64,000 nt of DNA, taken from assembly GCA_942491535.1 (NCBI GenBank), contig CALOBV010000025.1, positions 218,114 through 282,113 of the forward strand. Reading direction: 5' to 3'. The translations under genes were made by a program, and so were the position numbers. This DNA is from JAUVKT01 sp942491535. GTDB taxonomy: Bacteria; Bacteroidota; Bacteroidia; Bacteroidales; VadinHA17. A model generated the notes under the pieces. It saw nothing but the letters and a program-made list of their open reading frames with translations. It was not told the origin of the DNA and made no database searches. Of this stretch, positions 21,541 to 30,478 are shown in pieces. The stretch's first letter is position 1, and each line of letters opens with the position of its first letter.

Positions 21541-22053
21541 TTGCATTTATTTGTGAGTACTGGAAATTCATTATGCCCGGGTGATAAAATCCCTGGATTT
21601 TCTCTGAAAGATCAAAGTGGAGAAGATTTCGATGTAAGTAATTACCTGGGAAAAAAGAAGCTGGTAATTTTCTTTTATCCAAAAGATGGAAGCCTTACTT
21701 GCACAAGGCAGGCCTGCTACTTCAGAGATATTTATGATTTATTTGAAGAAGCCGGGGCAGAGGTTGTTGGAATAAGCGAGCAGTCTGTTGAAAGTCATCA
21801 CGAGTTTGCCCGTCTGAATAATCTAAATTACAGGATATTGAGCGATGCGAATAATTCCGTAAGGAAATTATTTGGGGTTCCTTCAAAGGCCTTTGGCTTA
21901 ATACCCGGCAGGGTTACTTACGTTGTAAACTTAAAGGGAGAGATAGTATATATATTCGATTCGCAATCAAAGACTCAAAAACATGTTGATGAAGCACTCA
22001 GGATAGTCCTGGTTTTGAAAAAGGCAGATCATATGGAGAAAATTAATAAATAG
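21541..22053 (+). CDS. Peroxiredoxin, BCP/PrxQ-like
   Basis: Thioredoxin-fold peroxidase of about 170 residues. FFYPKDGSLTCTRQAC holds the peroxidatic Cys (54 from the TTG start) and the resolving Cys five residues later, the spacing of atypical two-Cys BCP/PrxQ enzymes. KLFGVPSKAFGLIPGRVTYVV is the C-terminal family part. It reduces peroxides with thioredoxin. The start is unsure: TTG at 21541 or GTG at 21553 are the in-frame choices, as no ATG fits. Next gene starts 2 bases after the stop, so they are one operon. Confidence 0.88.
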   Translation: MHLFVSTGNSLCPGDKIPGFSLKDQSGEDFDVSNYLGKKKLVIFFYPKDGSLTCTRQACYFRDIYDLFEEAGAEVVGISEQSVESHHEFARLNNLNYRILSDANNSVRKLFGVPSKAFGLIPGRVTYVVNLKGEIVYIFDSQSKTQKHVDEALRIVLVLKKADHMEKINK

Positions 22054-22055
22054 TT

Positions 22056-22520
22056 ATGGGCTTTTATCAGTTAAAAAAGCAGATAGAATTAAAGGCTGAT
22101 ATAGTCGAGCTCTGGGACTTTATTTCCAATCCAGCAAACCTAAAAGAGATTACTCCTGAATATATGGGGTTTGATATAATATCAGGTGATTTACCTGCTA
22201 CAATTTATGAGGGATTAATTATTAGCTATTTAGTTGCTCCCCTCGCTGGCGTAAAGACGCAGTGGGTTACTGAGATTACACATGTAAAAGAAAACTATTA
22301 CTTTGTTGATGAGCAGAGGGTGGGACCATATAAGATGTGGCACCACCAGCATTTCCTTAGTAAAACTGCCAGAGGAACCCTTATGTCGGATATTGTAAGC
22401 TATAAACCACCAATGGGTTTCCTGGGATCGATAGCTAACTATTTAGTTATCAGTAGAAAATTAGAAGAGATATTTGATTATCGTACCAGAAAAGTAACAG
22501 AATTATTTGGGACTGTTTAG
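22056..22520 (+). CDS. SRPBCC-family protein
   Basis: This 154-residue protein has the helix-grip (START-like) pattern: ADIVELWDFISNPANLKEITPEYMGF at the start and a C-terminal helix (LVISRKLEEIFDYRTRKVTEL). Such proteins resemble the SRPBCC cell-division-inhibitor-like family often found beside photolyase or SDR genes, and bind hydrophobic ligands. The exact role is unknown. Same operon as the peroxiredoxin (2-bp gap) and probably the tocopherol-cyclase-like gene. Confidence 0.82.
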   Translation: MGFYQLKKQIELKADIVELWDFISNPANLKEITPEYMGFDIISGDLPATIYEGLIISYLVAPLAGVKTQWVTEITHVKENYYFVDEQRVGPYKMWHHQHFLSKTARGTLMSDIVSYKPPMGFLGSIANYLVISRKLEEIFDYRTRKVTELFGTV

Positions 22521-22571
22521 TATTGCTGCTCATATTTATTAGATTATTGTTTATTTCAGTCGTTACCTTAT

Positions 22572-23540
22572 ATGGCGTTTAAAAGGTTTAAGTCAGTATT
22601 TGATCCCGACATGTATCATGGGTGGGGAAAAAAAAGAAACTTCTTTGAAGGTTGGTATTTTAAGCTTGTGAATAGAGCAGCCGATAAGATATATGCAATT
22701 ATTCCTGGTGTATCGATGGAGAATGATGGTAGTAAGCATGCCTTTATACAGGTACTTGATGGTATTAATGCAAAGTCTGAGTACTTCAGGTTCAATTTTG
22801 AAGATTTCAGGACCAGCACAAATAAGTTTAAGATCAGTATAGCCGGAAGTATTTTTACAAGGAATTATGTTTCCCTCAATTTGCCGGGCTTTGTAGGGTA
22901 CCTGGAATTTTCAGGACTTAACAGATGGCCAAACAGGTGGTACTCGCCTGGTATAATGGGACCATATACCTTTGTTCCTTTTATGGAGTGCTACCATGGA
23001 ATTATCAGTATGGATCATGAGATAATAGGAAAATTATCACTCAATGGTGACACTGTTGATTTCAACGGGGGAAGGGGGTATATTGAAAAGGATTGGGGAA
23101 AATCATTTCCTGAGGCCTACATCTGGATGCAATCAAATCATTTCGGAGAAAATGGAACATCAATTAAGCTGTCTGTTGCAAGGATCCCCTGGATAGGCAG
23201 GTCATTCACCGGATTTATTGCAGGATTTCTGCACAATGGACAGCTTTATGAGTTCACCACTTACAACTCTTCAAAGCTTATAAACCTTGATGTTTCACAA
23301 AATGAACTGTTTATTAAAATTGTAAATAACAATTATAGCCTTAATATTGTTGCCCGTCGAGAGAAAGCTACCTTGCTTGCATCTCCTATCTCTGGCGAGA
23401 TGTCGGGCCATATAAGCGAGAGCATGACTTCATCAACTGAAATAACATTGTCAGATATCCGGACAGGTAAAATTATTTACAGGGGAATCGGAACAAGCGC
23501 AGGTCTTGAGGTGGCGGGTGATGTGAATCTGTTACGATAG
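22572..23540 (+). CDS. Tocopherol cyclase-like protein
   Basis: This 322-residue protein has MYHGWGKKRNFFEGWYFKLV near the start and YIEKDWGKSFPEAYIWMQ in the middle, both hallmarks of the tocopherol-cyclase family (VTE1-like). In plants the enzyme closes the chromanol ring of vitamin E in plastids. Bacterial relatives are widespread and mostly uncharacterised, so a true cyclase activity is not established. No signal peptide is seen. The position after peroxiredoxin and SRPBCC genes and near SOUL and photolyase genes points to protection against lipid peroxidation or singlet oxygen, which is inference. Confidence 0.8.
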   Translation: MAFKRFKSVFDPDMYHGWGKKRNFFEGWYFKLVNRAADKIYAIIPGVSMENDGSKHAFIQVLDGINAKSEYFRFNFEDFRTSTNKFKISIAGSIFTRNYVSLNLPGFVGYLEFSGLNRWPNRWYSPGIMGPYTFVPFMECYHGIISMDHEIIGKLSLNGDTVDFNGGRGYIEKDWGKSFPEAYIWMQSNHFGENGTSIKLSVARIPWIGRSFTGFIAGFLHNGQLYEFTTYNSSKLINLDVSQNELFIKIVNNNYSLNIVARREKATLLASPISGEMSGHISESMTSSTEITLSDIRTGKIIYRGIGTSAGLEVAGDVNLLR

Positions 23541-23549
23541 CCAGCCTGT

Positions 23550-24173
23550 TTATAGCTGCTCATTATTCCATACTATTTCAACCATTATCTCATTCCTGCG
23601 ATTAATAACGCGGTAGGGAGGATTATAACCGAGAAACATAAATTCTCCTATATGAGTTAAATTGTTCTTCTTAAGCTCTGAAATAAGTATTTGCCTGTAT
23701 TTTTCCATCTTAGCATCGCTATTATATCCCGAATATCTTATAACAGCTACTGTTCCAGGATTTCTATTCTGCAAGGTAACCCCGCTATTGTCAGGCCTTG
23801 GAAGATTGTCCAAACTATATTTTGATGGCATAATAAAGCTCATTTTCATAGTGTCAGACATATCAACAATAACAGGCGAAGTCATACTGATTTTTTCATT
23901 CCTTTCGTTTGCTCCAAAAATATAACCTGCTACCTGCCTGAAACCATTACCGGAATTGCCGGAATAAGATTTTCCCAATACGGTTGATGCAGTTACCAGG
24001 TCAGGGTACTGCCTTATTTCAATTAGTTCAAGCTTTTTAATTATTTTATATTCAGGACTTTCAATTCTCGTATTTGAAGTATTTGCCATTGTGTTATTAG
24101 TTAATATTGTGAGTATTAAAAAGAATAGTGCTGTGCGACTTAAATGCCCGTATTTTCTTTTCAATGTTTTCAT
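23550..24173 (-). CDS. SOUL haem-binding family protein, exported
   Basis: From an ATG at 24173 the protein has 207 residues: an N-terminal membrane or signal segment (TALFFLILTILTNNTMA) and a SOUL domain (SPEYKIIKKLELIEIRQYPD, GANERNEKISMTSPVI, YNPPYRVINRRNEIMVEI). The start is preferred because it begins the signal sequence directly; a longer version from 24236 would overlap the preceding SDR gene. SOUL proteins bind haem or tetrapyrroles; their bacterial role is not settled. It is followed by the tocopherol-cyclase-like gene on the opposite strand (9-bp gap between the stops) and the SDR stop codon is only 2 bp upstream. Confidence 0.82.
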   Translation of the reverse strand: MKTLKRKYGHLSRTALFFLILTILTNNTMANTSNTRIESPEYKIIKKLELIEIRQYPDLVTASTVLGKSYSGNSGNGFRQVAGYIFGANERNEKISMTSPVIVDMSDTMKMSFIMPSKYSLDNLPRPDNSGVTLQNRNPGTVAVIRYSGYNSDAKMEKYRQILISELKKNNLTHIGEFMFLGYNPPYRVINRRNEIMVEIVWNNEQL

Positions 24174-24175
24174 AA

Positions 24176-24854
24176 TTATTTTGTTCCAAGAGTTGATAAT
24201 CCTCCGTCTATGTGAATAACCTGTCCATTTATCCATGAAGATTTTTCTGATAGCAAGAAATATATCATCTCAGCGATATCAGAAGGTTCACCTATCCTGT
24301 TCATCGGATTTTTAGACGCAAGTTGTTCCCTTTGTGTATCATTACGGAGAAGTTTTGCTGCCAGAGGAGTATCTGTTAATGAAGGAGCAACAGCATTAAA
24401 CCTGATTTTCCCGGCATATTCTGCAGCCATTGCTCTGGTAAAGCCTTCAACGGCTCCCTTTGCCGCTGATATTGAAGAATGATAAGCCATTCCGGTCCCT
24501 GCAGCTACTGAACTCATTAATACAACACTTGCAGTGTCTGACTCAAGAAGTCTGCTTAAATAGCTCTTAAGTGCTTTTACAGCACCCAGGAGGTTAATTT
24601 CTAAGTCAACAAGAAAATCATCTGTACTTAGAGATCTGAAAGGTTTTAGATTAATTGTTCCGGGAAAATACACGAGGCCATCTAGTGGTGAGTCTATAGA
24701 TGGTAAATCATCGTTAATAATATTCAGAACAAAATTATTTGCGCCAATAACTGATTCTGTACGAGAGATCGTTATAAACTCAGTATCTTTATCAGAAATC
24801 TTAGCTAAATTTTTTGCGATTGAGACTACTTGCTCCTAATAATAATATTCTCAT
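24176..24854 (-). CDS. Short-chain dehydrogenase, atypical active site (one frameshift)
   Basis: From an ATG at 24854 the reading is MRILLLGASS, then frame-corrected IAKNLAKISD and onward to HIDGGLSTLGTK; the break is an extra base near 24820. The Rossmann loop is GASSxIAKN rather than GxxxGIG. At the active-site stretch HSSISAAKGAVEGF, the Tyr of the YxxxK motif is replaced by Ile, so a normal dehydrogenase mechanism is doubtful. PMNRIGEPSDIAEM is the usual C-terminal loop. Corrected length about 225 residues. Such SDRs accompany photolyase/cryptochrome clusters in other bacteria. It starts next to an 11-bp inverted repeat shared with the divergent epimerase gene. Confidence 0.8.
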
Positions 24855-24863
24855 TCCTATTTA

Positions 24864-24893
24864 TGTTTAATAATATTGGTTTATTATTAAACA
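24864..24893. promoter_or_regulatory. Operator-like inverted repeat between divergent genes
   Basis: TGTTTAATAAT and ATTATTAAACA are perfect 11-bp arms separated by eight bases (ATTGGTTT). The site lies between the SDR (start 24854) and epimerase (start 24957) genes, where a dimeric regulator could control both. The regulator is not identifiable in the window. Confidence 0.6.
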
Positions 24894-24956
24894 ATATACC
24901 ATTAACTATGTTCAATAGAAGGATGCAAATTGAAATACTAACCATAAGCAATTCGA

Positions 24957-26394
24957 ATGAATATTTTACTTAACCGGTGTTAGCGGCTATATAGGAAAGA
25001 GACTTCTTTATCCGCTTCTCTTAAAAGGCCATAATGTTACATGCTGTGTAAGGCGACCAGAGTCATTTAGTGTTCCTGAGGATTTTAAATCGCAGGTAGA
25101 TGTAGTAGGGATAGATTTCTCCAAACATGATGCTGACATAGTATCAGATAAAAATATTGATGCTGCCTACTACCTTATGCATTCACTTAATAGCTCAACA
25201 AGCGGTTATATAGAAGCAGAGCAGAACGTGGCCAATAATTTCAGACGAATTGCGGAGAAGCTTGGTTGTAAACAGGTTATTTACCTGGGAGGTATAGCAA
25301 ACCAGGATGATTTGTCAGAGCATCTTGCTTCAAGAAGAGCCGTTGAGGAGATCTTGAAAGGCGGTGCATTTAATACAACAATTCTCAGGGCACCTATTAT
25401 TGTCGGATCGGGTAGTGCTTCATTTGAAATAATAAGAGATCTCGTAGAAAAACTACCTGTAATGATAACTCCAAGGTGGGTGAATACTCTTTGTCAGCCA
25501 ATAGCAGTCCACAATGTAATCCAGTATCTTGAAGGAGTTCTTGGTAATGAAAAGACTTATAATAATACCTTCGATATTGGAGGCCCTGATATATTAAGCT
25601 ATAAGCAGATGATGCTTGAATTTGCCCGGGTGCGTGGTTTAAGGAGGTGGATTTATACTATACCGGTTATGACTCCAAGGCTAAGCTCATACTGGTTGTA
25701 TTTTATTACATCAACAAATTACACTCTGGCGGTTAACCTTGTAAAAAGTATGAAAATAGAGGTAATCGCTGGAGAGAACAATCTTCAGCTTATACTACCA
25801 ATAGATCTGATCTCCTACTCTGAATCCATACATATGGCATTCAGATCTATTGATAGTGATATTGTTATTTCAAGCTGGATAGACTCAGTTAGCTCTTTTA
25901 ATTCTGAATTTGAAAATTTCAGGACAGTATCCGTTCCTGAGAACGGGTGTTTTGTCGATAGGAGGGAAGTGCCTCTGAGTCAGGAAATTGATAAGGTACA
26001 AAACAAACTATGGTCAATAGGTGGTAAAAATGGTTGGTATGCTGCCAATTTATTATGGAATGTCAGGGGCTTTATCGATAAGTTGAAAGGAGGCGTAGGC
26101 TTAAGGAGAGGCAGACGCAACCAGAATGAACTAAAAAGAGGTGATGCATTGGATTTCTGGAGGGTGCTTGAAGCAGATAAAGAAGGGCGGAGACTATTAC
26201 TTTTTGCAGAGATGAAGCTTCCCGGAGAGGCCTGGCTTGAATTTAAAATAGATACCTCTCAAAAACCAGAAAGGCTTATTCAAACAGCCACCTTCAGGCC
26301 AAAGGGATTAAATGGCCGGCTATACTGGTACTCTTTGATGCCTTTTCATTATTTGATTTTCAAAGGTATGATCAATTCGATAGCAAAAGGTTGA
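24957..26394 (+). CDS. NAD(P)-dependent epimerase with DUF2867 domain (one frameshift near the start)
   Basis: ATG at 24957 gives MNILL, and removing one A at about 24972 continues into TGVSGYIGKRLLYPLLLKGH, the nucleotide-binding loop. The rest is intact, about 478 residues. The first two thirds are an atypical SDR/epimerase fold (NNTFDIGGPDILSYKQM), and the last 150 residues are a DUF2867-like part (RRGRRNQNELKRGDALDFWR and the ending YWYSLMPFHYLIFKGM). Genes with this fusion occur in light-stress clusters near photolyases; the substrate is unknown. The inverted repeat upstream may regulate it with the divergent SDR. Confidence 0.85.
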
Positions 26395-26409
26395 TTATTA
26401 ATCAGTCTG

Positions 26410-27717
26410 TCAGCCCTCTTTTGATCCTTTGAAACGAAGGATTAAGTAGCCGATAACACCCGAAATAATTGATCCGGCAATAATCCCTATTTTTGCTGAG
26501 CTTAGAAAAACCATAGAGTCGGGGAAGGCAAGTCCGCTTATAAAAAGAGACATAGTAAAACCTACACCTGAAAGTATTGCAACGCCCATAATCTGAGTAA
26601 AGGATGTATTTTCAGGAAGTGAAGCAATATTTAGCTTAATACTTATAAATGAGAAAAGCGTTACACCTATTGCCTTACCCAAAAATAGTGACAGGGCAAT
26701 TGTTAATGCAAGAGAGTTTTCAATGTTGCCTCCGTCAACAAGGTTAATCCCTGCATTCGAAAGAGCAAATACAGGCATAATTAGGAAAGCAACCCAGTTA
26801 TGAAGACCCTTTTCAAGCTTTTGAAGTGGCGATTGCACCCTGGCTGTGCAATCCTCAAGATTGTCAATCTCTTCAATCTGACTGGCAGTAAGTAAAGGAA
26901 GCTTATTCGTGTTAGTATCTAAGGTAATACGCGAAGTTATTTCCCGTAGTTTATCAGCAAAAGTAAACTCATCAACCTTTTGTCTTATAGGAACTGCAAA
27001 GGCAAGTAAGATGCCCGCAATAGTAGGATGTATACCCGATTTAAGAAAAAGCACCCAGATAATTATTCCGAATATCAGCAAGATGAATTTGCTGTGTATT
27101 TTGAGGTAGGAGAGCACATATAATACAAGCAGCATAATAACAGCTATCAGCAGCAGGTTCCATGCAATATTTCCGCTGTAGAATAAAGCGATTACCATTA
27201 CAGCACCAATATCATCAATTATAGCAAAGGCGGTAAGGAATATTTTCAGACTAAGGGGAACTCTATTGCCCAGAAGCTTGAGAATGGCTAAAGTAAAGGC
27301 AATATCGGTAGCCATGGGTATACCCCAACCATTAGCTGTCTCGCTATTGTTATTAAGCAAAATGTAAAATAACAGTGGGATCAGCATACCGCCAATAGCA
27401 GCAAAAACAGGCAGGCTGGCTTTTTTAATGGAGTTAAGCTCACCCAGCAATATCTCACGTTTGATTTCCAGGCCGATAAGGAAAAAGAAGATAGCCATTA
27501 AGCCGTCATTTATCCACAGGATAAGGGGCTTGACAAGGGAGAAACCATCAGATTGTATTCCTATTTCATATTGCCAGAGAGACTCAAATGAGCTTCTAAG
27601 GGGTGAGTTTGACAGAATTAAAGCCAGGATTGTAACAAAAAACAGTAATATCCCACTAAAACTTTCGGCTTTAATGAATTTCTGGACGGGGTTTGATATA
27701 TGCGTATTATCAGACAT
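26410..27717 (-). CDS. nhaA: Na+/H+ antiporter NhaA
   Basis: This intact 435-residue membrane protein has the family motifs GWGIPMATDIAFTLAIL and AFAIIDDIGAVMVIALFYS, the latter with the paired Asp residues that bind Na+ and H+ in NhaA. About 12 membrane segments are present; there is a long charged loop around residues 250-310, longer than in E. coli NhaA. It exports Na+ in exchange for protons at alkaline pH or high salt, which fits a saline habitat. It converges with the epimerase gene (15 bp between stops) and follows the ABC exporter genes on the same strand, though with its own upstream gap of about 63 bp. Confidence 0.93.
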   Translation of the reverse strand: MSDNTHISNPVQKFIKAESFSGILLFFVTILALILSNSPLRSSFESLWQYEIGIQSDGFSLVKPLILWINDGLMAIFFFLIGLEIKREILLGELNSIKKASLPVFAAIGGMLIPLLFYILLNNNSETANGWGIPMATDIAFTLAILKLLGNRVPLSLKIFLTAFAIIDDIGAVMVIALFYSGNIAWNLLLIAVIMLLVLYVLSYLKIHSKFILLIFGIIIWVLFLKSGIHPTIAGILLAFAVPIRQKVDEFTFADKLREITSRITLDTNTNKLPLLTASQIEEIDNLEDCTARVQSPLQKLEKGLHNWVAFLIMPVFALSNAGINLVDGGNIENSLALTIALSLFLGKAIGVTLFSFISIKLNIASLPENTSFTQIMGVAILSGVGFTMSLFISGLAFPDSMVFLSSAKIGIIAGSIISGVIGYLILRFKGSKEG

Positions 27718-27780
27718 TTCTTTTAATATTTCTCAGTTGGTTTATTAAATTAACATCAAACAATCAATTTGGTTTACTGT

Positions 27781-28971
27781 CTAGACTATCTTCAATATAT
27801 TTTTTGAGAACAACCTTATAGAAAGAATGGTAAATATAATGGCCGAGCCTGTAAGTATAAGTATTCTGGGCAGTATCTTGCTGAGTGGTAGGGACCTCCA
27901 GAAAATATCATAAAAACCCTGAATGCTCCAGTAATTAACACTTACTACCGCCAGCCTGCTCATTATATCGGGCATAATAAACAGTGGTACCATACTTCCA
28001 CCTATTGCAGACATAACGAGTATTATCAAGGTACTCAGGCTCTGCGCCTGCTGTCGCGTTTTAGCAATAGCTGCCAGGAAAATACCAAGGCTTGATACCG
28101 CAAAGGATGTAGATAAAATCATTAGTACCAGTGCTTCGGGATTAATAGTTATGTCCAGATCAAGGAAAAGCCATGAATAGACAAACATCACACTAAGCTG
28201 CAATATGGATATAAGAAAGGCAAATAACATTTTGCCGAATAATATTGTCTTCAGGCTTAGCGGTGAAAATAGTAAACGGTTTATTGTACCATTTTCCTTT
28301 TCTTCAAGGATGCTTGTACCTATACCCGCAACACTGAATAAAAGCATAAGTATTGCCGTACCTGCAACAGCCTGTATCAATCCAAGATTAAAATCATTCT
28401 TTTCACCAACAACAGACGTCATTTTAAGTACGGGCTCATCTCCGGAGATTGGAGCTGCAGTCAGGGCCTTATCAGAACCGTTAACTGATGCAAGGGATGG
28501 ATTACCCTCATAAGTATTTAATTTAGCCTCTACTATCCTGATATAGGAGTACAGGGTATTTATTATTATTGATTGCAGCATACCTGCTTCAAAGTTTTGC
28601 TCCTTATCATATATAAGCTCAAGCGGCATTGTTTTATCGGCTAGTAGAGAATCCATAAAGCCTTTGTTAATAATCAATGCACCGGCATATTTCCCTTCTG
28701 TAATAAGTTTGTCTGCATGATCAGGACTTGCAGTGATAATTTCCATCCCCTTAACAGAATCTACTGCTGCGATAAAGCTGACAGACAATTTTGACATATC
28801 CAGATCTGAAACCAGTAATTCGTATGTCTCCGAATCACCTGTATACTTTTCTATGCCACCATAGGCAAATGCAAATAAGGTGATCAGAATAACAGGAATA
28901 AGAAAAGTAAGAGTATATGACCTGCGGTCATTAAAAAATAATATCAAATCCTTTTTTAGCAGCTTAATCAT
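27781..28971 (-). CDS. ABC-2 type transporter permease
   Basis: This 396-residue protein has one N-terminal membrane helix, an extracytoplasmic domain of about 130 residues, and five further helices toward the end, as in ABC-2 (YbhS/YhfI-like) permeases. The ATPase gene stops 4 bp before its start, so they form an operon and an exporter of two subunits. Likely cargo (drug, lipid or peptide) is not evident. The domain between helices contains repeated acidic and Ser residues but no motif that I recognise. Confidence 0.87.
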   Translation of the reverse strand: MIKLLKKDLILFFNDRRSYTLTFLIPVILITLFAFAYGGIEKYTGDSETYELLVSDLDMSKLSVSFIAAVDSVKGMEIITASPDHADKLITEGKYAGALIINKGFMDSLLADKTMPLELIYDKEQNFEAGMLQSIIINTLYSYIRIVEAKLNTYEGNPSLASVNGSDKALTAAPISGDEPVLKMTSVVGEKNDFNLGLIQAVAGTAILMLLFSVAGIGTSILEEKENGTINRLLFSPLSLKTILFGKMLFAFLISILQLSVMFVYSWLFLDLDITINPEALVLMILSTSFAVSSLGIFLAAIAKTRQQAQSLSTLIILVMSAIGGSMVPLFIMPDIMSRLAVVSVNYWSIQGFYDIFWRSLPLSKILPRILILTGSAIIFTILSIRLFSKNILKIV

Positions 28972-28975
28972 AAAT

Positions 28976-29908
28976 TTAGTCTCTTAAATTTTTGCCGGTT
29001 AACCTCAGGAATACCGATTCCAGGTTTGCCCCATGGGCATCAAAACCGTCTATTACTGCACCTGACTTTTGAACCATGCTAACAATACCTGATATATCAC
29101 TGCTTACGTTGTCACATTCAATCTTAAGGCTGTTGATCGAACTATTAATTACATTGTATGGGATCGAACCGATAATACTATCCAGGGCCTCTTCGCTTAA
29201 ACCTGATAATCTCAGTGTAATAATATCTCTTGCGCCACTTATTTCCCTGAGCTCCTGCAAGGTGCCGTATGCCCTGATTGTACCTGAATCAATAATAGCT
29301 ATAGAATCACATAATCGCTCCGCTTCTTCCATGTAATGAGTTGTATATATGATAGTTATACCGTCTTTATTGAGTTTCTCAATTAAATCAAAGATATGAT
29401 TTCTATTTTGTGGATCAACTCCTGCAGTGGGCTCGTCTAGTATCAGGATTCTTGGGTTATGAAGTAGGGAGCAGGCAATATTGATTCTTCTCTTCATTCC
29501 ACCTGAAAAGGTTCTTATCCTATCATTTTTTCTACTCGAGAGGCCTACAAGCTGAAGCACTTCCCTTGCATTAATCTTTAGCTCACGTAGCGGTACTTTA
29601 TCGTAAAGGCTTCCCCAGAAAATAAGATTTTCAAAGGCTGTAAGATTATCATATAGTGCAATCTCCTGTGGCACAACGCCCATAGTCATTTTGCATACCT
29701 CCGGTTTAAGAAAAAGGTTAATACCATCAATATAAATCTCCCCTGAATCAGGCTTTATCAGAGTATTAAGGATATTGACAGTGGTAGATTTTCCTGCACC
29801 ATTCGGGCCCAGCAAGCCAAATATTTCACCCTTCTTAATACTAAAGCTAATATCCCTTAAAGAAATAATATTGCCATATGATTTTGAGACTGATTTTACT
29901 TCTATCAT
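28976..29908 (-). CDS. ABC transporter ATP-binding protein
   Basis: This 310-residue subunit has Walker A GLLGPNGAGKST, signature FSGGMKRR, Walker B ILILDEPTAGVDP and the H-loop TTHYMEEAERL. The C-terminal 80 residues match the small domain often seen in DrrA-like exporters. It hydrolyses ATP for the adjacent ABC-2 permease. It starts at 29908; a weak AAGATT repeat lies upstream. Confidence 0.93.
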   Translation of the reverse strand: MIEVKSVSKSYGNIISLRDISFSIKKGEIFGLLGPNGAGKSTTVNILNTLIKPDSGEIYIDGINLFLKPEVCKMTMGVVPQEIALYDNLTAFENLIFWGSLYDKVPLRELKINAREVLQLVGLSSRKNDRIRTFSGGMKRRINIACSLLHNPRILILDEPTAGVDPQNRNHIFDLIEKLNKDGITIIYTTHYMEEAERLCDSIAIIDSGTIRAYGTLQELREISGARDIITLRLSGLSEEALDSIIGSIPYNVINSSINSLKIECDNVSSDISGIVSMVQKSGAVIDGFDAHGANLESVFLRLTGKNLRD

Positions 29909-29949
29909 CCGGAATCATGCATTTTAAAAGGCTAAAGATAAATATTAAT

Positions 29950-29990
29950 GATTATAAGATTAAAGATTATAAGATTAAAGATTGAAGATG
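29950..29990. repeat. AAGATT short-word repeat, second copy
   Basis: ATAAGATTAAAGATT is repeated twice in tandem followed by GAAGATG, between the divergent ABC ATPase and DUF2177 genes. It is closely similar to the copy at 20009-20050. Confidence 0.8.
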
Positions 29991-30059
29991 GAATGCTGGT
30001 TAAACTCATCTTAATTAGAAATAAGTATATTTAAAACCTAATATTTTAAAATCGAAGCT

Positions 30060-30446
30060 ATGTTTGTCAAATTATTCTTTGTTGCTTTTGTCGTGTTCCT
30101 GCTGATCGATCTTATCTGGCTTGGTCTGATAGCCAGGAAGTTTTACAGGAAGCATCTTGGATTCCTGATGAGTGATAATGTTAACTGGATTGCGGCTATT
30201 ATATTCTATATAATCTTTATTGTCGGGATAGTCCTGTTTGTTGTGTCTCCGGCACTGGAAGCGGATTCATTAAAACATGCCTTGTTTTATGGAGCCCTCT
30301 TTGGATTTGTTACCTATTCAACCTATGATCTGACAAACCTGGCTACACTTAAGAATTGGCCGGTTTTAATTACAATTATTGATTTAATATGGGGGACCTT
30401 CCTGGCTACCTCAGTATCAGTAATTACTTTTTTGATATTTAATTGA
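30060..30446 (+). CDS. DUF2177-family membrane protein
   Basis: This 128-residue protein has four membrane segments. IDLIWLGLIARKFYRKHLGFLM near the start and ATYDLTNL-type motif (YSTYDLTNLATLKNWP) are characteristic of DUF2177. The function is unknown; in other bacteria it is often near photolyase and fatty-acid-modifying (CFA synthase) genes, which fits the preceding light-stress genes. It is the first gene of a rightward run of five genes (to 34329). Confidence 0.85.
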   Translation: MFVKLFFVAFVVFLLIDLIWLGLIARKFYRKHLGFLMSDNVNWIAAIIFYIIFIVGIVLFVVSPALEADSLKHALFYGALFGFVTYSTYDLTNLATLKNWPVLITIIDLIWGTFLATSVSVITFLIFN

Positions 30447-30478
30447 GAACATAAGATAATTATATCTGTTAAGTAATT

